The position numbers and the translations under genes are program-made. Of a stretch of 64,000 nucleotides of DNA, positions 58,161 through 64,000 are shown in pieces (the first letter of the stretch is position 1; each line of letters begins with the position of its first letter). This stretch comes from Siphonodentalium dalli (Eukaryota > Mollusca > Scaphopoda > Gadilida > Siphonodentaliidae): positions 138,079,989-138,143,988 of the forward strand of contig CP136068.1 in the NCBI GenBank assembly GCA_032622095.1, read 5' to 3'. The notes below the pieces were generated by a model, which saw only the letters and a list, made by a program, of their open reading frames with translations, had not been told where the DNA came from and ran no database searches.

Positions 58161-60041
58161 ATACATGGGTCTTCGATTCACATTTATTATTTCATTCTCA
58201 ACACTATATAAAACTTTAAATATATCAACACAAAGATTCACGGTTAGGCAGGACGGTTGGACAGGAAGGTATATTCATATTAAAATTGAAATAGATGAAC
58301 TCTTTATCCGCTTTTATAATGATGTCAATATTTCAGATTTTAAGAAAATTCAGGACTTGTGCATTTTACTGAAAACAGTATACATTCTAATCTTCTGATG
58401 ATTTCATCATTTATTCTGGTTAAAAGAGTCATGAAACCGTGAAAATATTACTTTATCCCAGAATTATTAGCTTAAAAAATGATCGAGTAAGACCCTCTCC
58501 GGTCTCGTAATGGGCGTTATACCAAATTAAGTTTTGTTCGACCACTTTCTCAATCCGCCGCTCTTTGCTTTCATCGGAAATATCTCCATTATACAGCGTT
58601 GTTGTATATTGTTGATCTATATATCACATGTATATCGGAGCTGATATGCTACCTCTACACACAAGACTTAACTTAGCCACACTCAGTTTCTTCCGTATTA
58701 TGTTCCTCAACTTTTAAGCAATGTTAACATGTGACACAGTGGCCGAACAGACACAAGACAAGATGGCGTCAAAATGGCCGACGATTTCAGGCCAGGCACT
58801 AAGTCAGTTTGATGAAAATTATAGAGAGAAAATCTTGTCAAATGTATACAAATATAGACATAATGCCTGATCTTCATGGCAAAATTGGAACGCCCTGTCC
58901 AAGATGACCACCAAAATGGCGGCAGAAAGTGGACGTTAGACTATTTGTCAATCAATATTATCTTCTAGTTCAGTTTCTGCTGTTTGGAACTGGTGGATAA
59001 TTGTGACTGTATTGTATATTGTTCATGTTATCTGATTTGTAATATTTCAACAAGAAATGATCAGAACTGGGCGATGTAAGCGAGGCCGAATGGCGCCTGC
59101 AGTCGCTCATAATTTGTGTTTGATACTAGCTAAGCTACTCTCTATACATTGAATACTAATATCAGTGACTATTCTAACCACTGACACTGCCAAAAATATT
59201 GGATTGTTGTCTCACAAACATTCATAAATATCGGCGAAAAATCACTTGGACCATGTTTTCAAATAAAACGGAACTATCTTTGGTAACAAATGTGTTGGTT
59301 GTTTTTAACTATCATAAATGTCACACTGAGGTGTTTATATAAACAATTATGGAATCAAGATGGCTTGCAAAATGGCAGCCAAATCATTTTTCTCAAATAT
59401 CACGAGCACTATTCTCTGCTATTCCGAAAAGTTAGCAAATTGTGATTCCGGTCTTGGTTAACAACATGTTAGTTAATCAGCTGACAACAAAATATTCTAT
59501 TCTGGTAGTACTAGTGTCGTATTGCCCACGACAAAATCATTTTAATGGATGCGATATGGAAGTTTTCGGAAACGTCCTTTGATTTTCTTTTGGTATATTA
59601 TTAGTATTTGGCACCATGTTTTAAAGGAAATGGGCAGAGCCTTGACAAGGACCCGAGAGAGGCCATAATATGTGGCTCTCTGACCCATTAACACAAGTAA
59701 TTACTGATTGTAGGATCAAGCAATGGGAACAATTTCAACATGTATGTCGTGTAAACTGTTATGTCAGGCATGCAAGTTCCAATTGTTGAATATTTTGATC
59801 GAAGTTGGGGGAAGGAGTGAGACATCCCATGTCGCCATTCCCTGGCCACAGTATATATATCTCAAACCATCTAGGACTAAACATTTGTATGGTGTTGCTC
59901 GGTCACCGACGCAGATAGGAATTTCAAGTCCACACAATGCACTTACGGTGGATGCAGGACCAGTGATAAATACAATTAAAGCGACTACAACTGTTATCCC
60001 TTCCGTCAGTAACTCTCATAAAGATAGTGTCACTCTTCATT
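58161..60041. other. Non-genic; repeated aagatggc / aaaatggc pairs
   Basis: No gene recognised upstream of the receptor 3' end. A paired motif (aagatgg..., then caaaatggc about 13 bp on) occurs at about 58758, 58899 and 59357, resembling the YY1 core; it may be promoter-like or part of an old repeat. A 128-codon plus frame (59723-60109) overlaps the receptor 3' end antisense and is a shadow. Confidence 0.45.
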
Positions 60042-61105
60042 TCAAGTTTTATACAGATTGCGCGGGATATAAGATAACTGATAAGAATCGAGGCCATCTG
60101 ATTCTCTAGCACGTTTACGAAAAATACAAACCGCATTCTTGTAATAATGTCGGAATACCATACCAGCGAGCAAACACAATGGGAATACTGCGAACGACAA
60201 CCTTCGTATGGTTACCAGCGACCACCATGTGTTATATATGACGTCATCATCACCAAGCATGATGACGCACACATCAACACCGTCGTAAATTGTTTCCTCT
60301 CGGCAGCGTACAGCATGGAAAAACACAGAGGGAGAATGGGTGGCAATGAAAAAGAAGACGGCGCCAATATAAGGCCATATGGGTATGCCCATACCACGTG
60401 ACATGAAATAGAACTTATAGCAGCAAACACAGAGTACCACGTGACATGAAATAGAACTTATAGAAGCCAACACAGAGTACCACGTGACATGAAATAGAAC
60501 TTATAGAAGCCAACACAGAGTACCATCGTTAAAACAGTAGCCCCATAAGGTAGGAAATATCCAACGGATTGCAATATCCTCGTCTTAACTAATGTCAGCC
60601 CAAGAAAACAGTCATTAAGACCGCCACTAATGTCAGCAACAGACATAATTGTTGCTATGGCAAACGCCCATGGCAACACTACACTGAGGATCTTCACGAA
60701 GTTCGTAAAACGTCTCTTAACCATGGATTTCGTTTCATCTTCCGTTGGTTGTGTAGATAATTTGAAGAACATCTCTGTAAGCACCAATAACATAATCGTA
60801 AACGACACGGCGACTCCCGCATTATTCACGATGTAATACCAAACAGATAATATGTCACATCCGGGCATTTCTTTATACAAGTATCCGAGGCCGAAAACAA
60901 CATCCCATACCATGCATCCGATGCCGAGATAACTAACTGCGAAGACGTTAACGACGGCGATGTTCCTGGCTTTGCTCCGCCCACTTTTGGACATAAGTAT
61001 TCCAATGAACATTGGGACGTCAAGGATGATGATGATTATGATAAGAGGGATACAGACCCCAGGCATAATTTTCGTTTGCCATGTTTCAAAATCTGGCTGC
61101 ACCAT
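60042..61105 (-). pseudogene. Orphan 7TM receptor (GPCR-like) split by 43-bp repeat expansion
   Basis: Two minus-strand frames make one seven-helix protein. Frame A (61105-60458, 215 aa): short N-terminus; TM1 about 17-37 (IPLIIIIIILDVPMFIGIL); TM2 48-73; C83 before TM3; TM3 86-113 ending LTEMFF where family A has DRY; TM4 134-155; C166 as likely disulfide partner of C83; TM5 175-205. Frame B (60473-60042, 143 aa) repeats YKFYFMSRG, then TM6 (IWPYIGAVFFFIATHSPSVF), TM7 (WSLVTIRRLSFAVFPLCLLA) and a basic tail. The frames are joined by three copies of a 43-bp unit; the two extra copies (86 bp) account exactly for the frame difference. A one-copy allele would encode about 325 aa, a normal receptor size. 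Single exon. A divergent orphan receptor; ligand unknown. It could also be an assembly artefact or a polymorphic allele. Confidence 0.8.
60392..60520. repeat. 43-bp tandem triplication inside receptor gene
   Basis: taccacgtgacatgaaatag begins at 60392, 60435 and 60478, with the next residual start taccat at 60521. Copies 2 and 3 are identical; copy 1 differs at gcagcaaacac versus gaagccaacac. The period is not a multiple of three, so the array frameshifts the gene. Confidence 0.96.
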
Positions 61106-61482
61106 GACGTGTCTTTAACTGAAATGAACAAACGAAACATTACACAACCCATCGACACATTATCACGAGAGTCTTTCGTGATAAAAACATGTTCATTTGT
61201 CGTTAAAACTACAAAACTTTCAACTGTCATTTTTATGAACGTCAATCCTTTCACAAATGATGGTTCCGTAAAATGAAATAACGGAACAAAGTCCTGTAAA
61301 TACACTGTTATGTATAAAGTAAACACAGACATCTGTCCAACCCTAATATGCTCGGTAAAATTACACAAATACTTTTAACATTACGCGTGCCATTATATTC
61401 AAAATATTGCTTCTGTAATATATATGGGTCCCGTCCCGTTACACTTCTATATTTACATACTAAGTGTTGTCATCACTAAATC
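61106..61482. other. 5' flank of receptor gene
   Basis: Upstream of the receptor start (minus strand). No clear TATA box or second exon was identified. The 110-codon minus frame (61368-61036) overlaps the receptor N-terminus in another frame and has no domain. 61400-61480 may contain the diverged inner end of the right repeat arm. Confidence 0.45.
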
Positions 61483-61951
61483 CAGCATTCTGATTGGTCG
61501 GCGCCCACGTGGCTAGTTGCAATTATTTCTCGATGAATGCGCAACAGCTAATAACTGCAAGCTCATAACAACATCGATACGTCATTAGGGTTTGGAAAGA
61601 AGAACGCGTAATGTTTTGGGCGCATTTGGATTCGCGCAGGATTGACTTAATAAATCATCGGGTTTCAATTGTTCCTGTTAACTGTTGCCAAGGGTGCTAT
61701 GGGGTATTTTGGGCTGGTTTTGTCACGATACATTTTTCGATTTAAATACATTTACAAAAGTGGCTTTTTCGCTAAATGTATATAAATATAAGGATTAACT
61801 GTCATGTGGACTGTTTTTATGGAGATGTAACCGTGAGTTAAGTGGTCATAACTTGTGTAAAACCCGAAGGGTTTTACATACAAGTTATGACCACTTACCT
61901 CACGGTTACATCTCAATAAAAACAGTCCACATGACAGTTAATCCTTATATA
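61483..61951. repeat. Hairpin-plus-tail repeat, copy 3 (inverted right arm)
   Basis: Reverse complement of 56193-56660: tccagcattctgattggtcg ... ccaagggtgctatggg ..., then the full hairpin (ggattaactgtcatgtggac at 61793 ... gtccacatgacagttaatcc to 61946). This hairpin is the best preserved of the three. Confidence 0.9.
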
Positions 61952-62989
61952 ACTGACTTTACGACCAACATCGTGGGCGGGAGTTATCTTGCCTGTATGT
62001 CTTCGGATTAGGTCAAATTAGTATGGTCGTGGGTTAGTTGAACCCGGAAGAATTGGGATACAAGCTGATTTTGCTATCATTCGACTATTTTAATTTATTA
62101 TAGGACCAAGAGCAGTATATAGCTATGTATATATAAATGTACACATAATCAGAACCGAATAATTAACAGTTCTCTTTTTCTCGCTGTTCATTTACATATC
62201 GTGATAGTCTATCTACCTCCAGCAACAAGTAAGAACGGAAACTGCCATTAGATACAGCTCACGGATATTTTTTATTGTTGCCAAATTATGAATATTTCAT
62301 CAAGAATACACGTACATGTACACTAATAGTATAGTATTATGATAGTTGTAATTATCCACAAAACACACTTTGTGTGAGAGAAATTGCAGTTCGATTATGT
62401 TGGTTTGTTTCTCGTCAAAGAGTCACGAAGTTATCCGTAGATTTCCGGAAATCATCGGCTATTGTCGCAAATCTTCTACGTGAACAACTACCAGCTGTTC
62501 ACACAACACAACACAACACAACACAACACAACCCTTCAAGTTGCATGGTTCGGGATCAAACTGCGCTATATACGATTTCTCCTTCGCGGTATTTATCATA
62601 AACATATAAATATATATATATATAAATAAACAAGAACGAAATGATATAATGATAAACACGTATATTTGGTGTGTGACGTAATTATATATGTTAGGAGAAA
62701 TTACGAACTGGATTAATAACATTTAATCGCTTTGCCAAAATTAAGAAAAAACAATTGAGTACACGTTTTATGTCTAATCGTTCCCAAATCATGAAGTAAT
62801 GTACATTAGCTGGAGTTTGAATTGACAACGGGTAGTACGGGTCGATTAAAATGAAACCAGTGCCGCTGCGCATGTCAACGTATATTTTATCTTCATCGGA
62901 CGTCGGTTGTTTATACACAAACTCTGTCTGTATTTTAAATATTTTTTCTGTTTATGGGGGTAACTTTAACGAATGTGTCTATTTTAGCA
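61952..62989. other. Non-genic spacer with (ACAAC)n microsatellite
   Basis: No gene recognised. An acaac pentanucleotide repeat lies at about 62500-62531 and short ta runs near 62610-62622. Confidence 0.55.
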
Positions 62990-62995
62990 GCAACA

Positions 62996-63850
62996 TATGG
63001 AATCCTATTAGGGCCACTTGCTAATGGCGCTTTCGGCGCACTTTTTGTCGCTTTCGGCGCTTTCGGCGCGCGCCGAAACATACCCTAATGGCGCACTTTT
63101 TGTCGCTTACGGCGCGCGCCATTAGGGAGTGGACCTAATAGTATGCCTAATGGCGCTTTCGGCGCGCGCCGAAAGCGACAAAAAGTGCGCCATTAGTAAC
63201 GCGCCGAAAGATGCGCTAATATCGCACATTTTGTCGCTTTCGGCGCGCGCGCCGAAAGCGCCGAAAGCGACAAAAAGTGAGCCGAAAGCGACAAATTATG
63301 GAATCCTATTAGGGCCACTTGCTAATGGCGCTTTCGGCGCTTTCGGCGACAAAAAGTGCGCCATTAGTAACGCGCCGAAAGCGCCGAAAGCGACAAAATG
63401 TGCGATATTAGCGCATGTTTCGGCGCGCCGAAAGCGACAAAATGTGCGCCGTAACGGCGCACATTTTGTCGCTTTCGGCGCGTTACTAATGGCGCACTTT
63501 TTGTCGCTTTCGGCAGGAGCCGAAAGCGCCATTAGGCATACTATTAGGTCCACTCCCTAATGGCGCGCGCCGGAAGCGACAAAAAGTGCACCATTAGGGT
63601 ATGTTTCGGCGCGCGCCGAAAGCGACAAAAAGTGCGCCGATCGCGCCGAAAGCGACAAAAAGTGCGCCGAAAGCGCCATTAGCAAGTGGCCCTAATAGGA
63701 TTCCATAACAAATAGTGCGCCGTAACGGCGCATATTTTGTCGCTTTCGGCGCTTTCGGCGCGTTACTAATGGCGCACTTTTTGTCGCTTTCGGCGCTTTC
63801 GGCGCATCGCCGAAAGCGCCATTAGCAAGTGGCCCTAATAGGATTCCATA
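62996..63850. mobile_element. GC-rich palindromic TIR element (outer copy)
   Basis: Ends tatggaatcctattagggcc / acttgctaatggcgc ... gcgccattagcaagt / ggccctaataggattccata. gcaaca (62990-62995) and gcaata (63851-63856) suggest a 6-bp target duplication with one mismatch. The interior is built from inverted and direct copies of gtcgctttcggcgc, gcgcactttttgtc and ctaatggcgc. CpG-rich against an AT-rich background. Without the inner insertion it would be 444 bp. Low-complexity frames on both strands (from 63129 + and 63553 -) read nearly the same Ala/Lys-rich peptide because the DNA is palindromic. Confidence 0.93.
63297..63707. mobile_element. Second copy of the same element nested inside the first
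   Basis: Same termini as the outer element, 411 bp, flanked by a perfect 6-bp duplication acaaat (63291-63296 and 63708-63713). Removing it joins gaaagcgacaaat to agtgcgcc, which matches gaaagcgacaaaaagtgcgcc elsewhere in the element. An asymmetric internal block (cattaggcatactattaggt / ccactccc at 63531) is inverted relative to its counterpart in the outer copy (63111-63152), so it inserted in the opposite orientation. Confidence 0.93.
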
Positions 63851-63856
63851 GCAATA

Positions 63857-64000
63857 CCCGCCGCGAACGCCACCAGTTCTTTCAAACTGAGCGAAAATAG
63901 TGTTCCGCGAATACGAGTAAGGTACAAGTTAACAAAAATAAAACATAAGAAACAACTCCAAGAAATAACAGTCAATTCCTCTGCATACCAACCTTGAACC
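63857..64000. other. Right edge, no gene
   Basis: Unique-looking sequence; gaatacgagtaaggtac at 63912 resembles the TIR of the element at 45850-46500. Confidence 0.5.

Noticed and set aside
59723-60401. 128- and 84-codon plus-strand frames
   Set aside because: They are antisense to the 7TM receptor, and the receptor frames carry the helices.
56193-61951. The receptor block as a Polinton or large DNA transposon
   Set aside because: No polymerase, integrase or capsid genes between the arms, and the arm repeat also occurs as a tandem third copy.
63129-63560. 143- and 85-codon Ala/Lys-rich proteins on opposite strands
   Set aside because: Both read the same palindromic transposon modules; low complexity without any domain.

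Overview
The window is eukaryotic and almost certainly from an invertebrate animal, most likely a lophotrochozoan (mollusc-, annelid- or brachiopod-like). The grounds are AT-rich non-coding DNA, APE-type non-LTR retrotransposons with microsatellite tails, many short inverted-repeat elements and a compact orphan 7TM receptor. The phylum assignment is inference. I see no operons, rRNA, tRNA or CRISPR. The only candidate host gene is a frameshifted 7TM receptor at 60.0-61.1 kb.

Layout: 0-2.1 kb is a higher-order satellite (about 175-bp and 334-bp units). 2.1-21 kb is gene-free and made of repeats: a 1.43-kb repeat present twice (4.75-6.5 and 10.6-12.0 kb, the first carrying a 320-bp fold-back insertion) plus a rearranged third piece (12.8-13.0 kb), two degenerate tandem arrays (14.5-14.9 and 15.4-17.06 kb) and several TIR elements. 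21.16-32.98 kb holds two different full-length LINEs head to head. The minus-strand one has both ORFs open; the plus-strand one has one premature TAG. 36-43 kb contains a hairpin element, a frameshifted BED/hAT transposase and two 5'-truncated minus-strand LINEs. 42.8-52 kb is a dense field of miniature inverted-repeat elements (MITEs) in at least four families, several with readable target-site duplications (TA, TTAA/TTAT, 8 bp) and two with an empty site in a neighbouring duplicate. 52.27-54.27 kb is a 2-kb TIR element with inverted subterminal motifs and an unrecognised ORF. 55.2-62 kb has three copies of a hairpin-plus-tail repeat; two form inverted arms around about 4.8 kb holding the receptor. 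63.0-63.85 kb is a GC-rich, palindrome-filled element inserted into a copy of itself with a 6-bp duplication.

The strongest candidates for something undescribed are the self-nested 6-bp-TSD element (62,996-63,850), the 2-kb element with subterminal repeats (52,273-54,267), and the hairpin core found inside two unrelated TIR frames (44.6-52 kb). The window otherwise reads as a record of nested transposition, with paralogous copies giving pre-insertion sequences. All boundaries were read by eye; no alignment, fold or database search was run.
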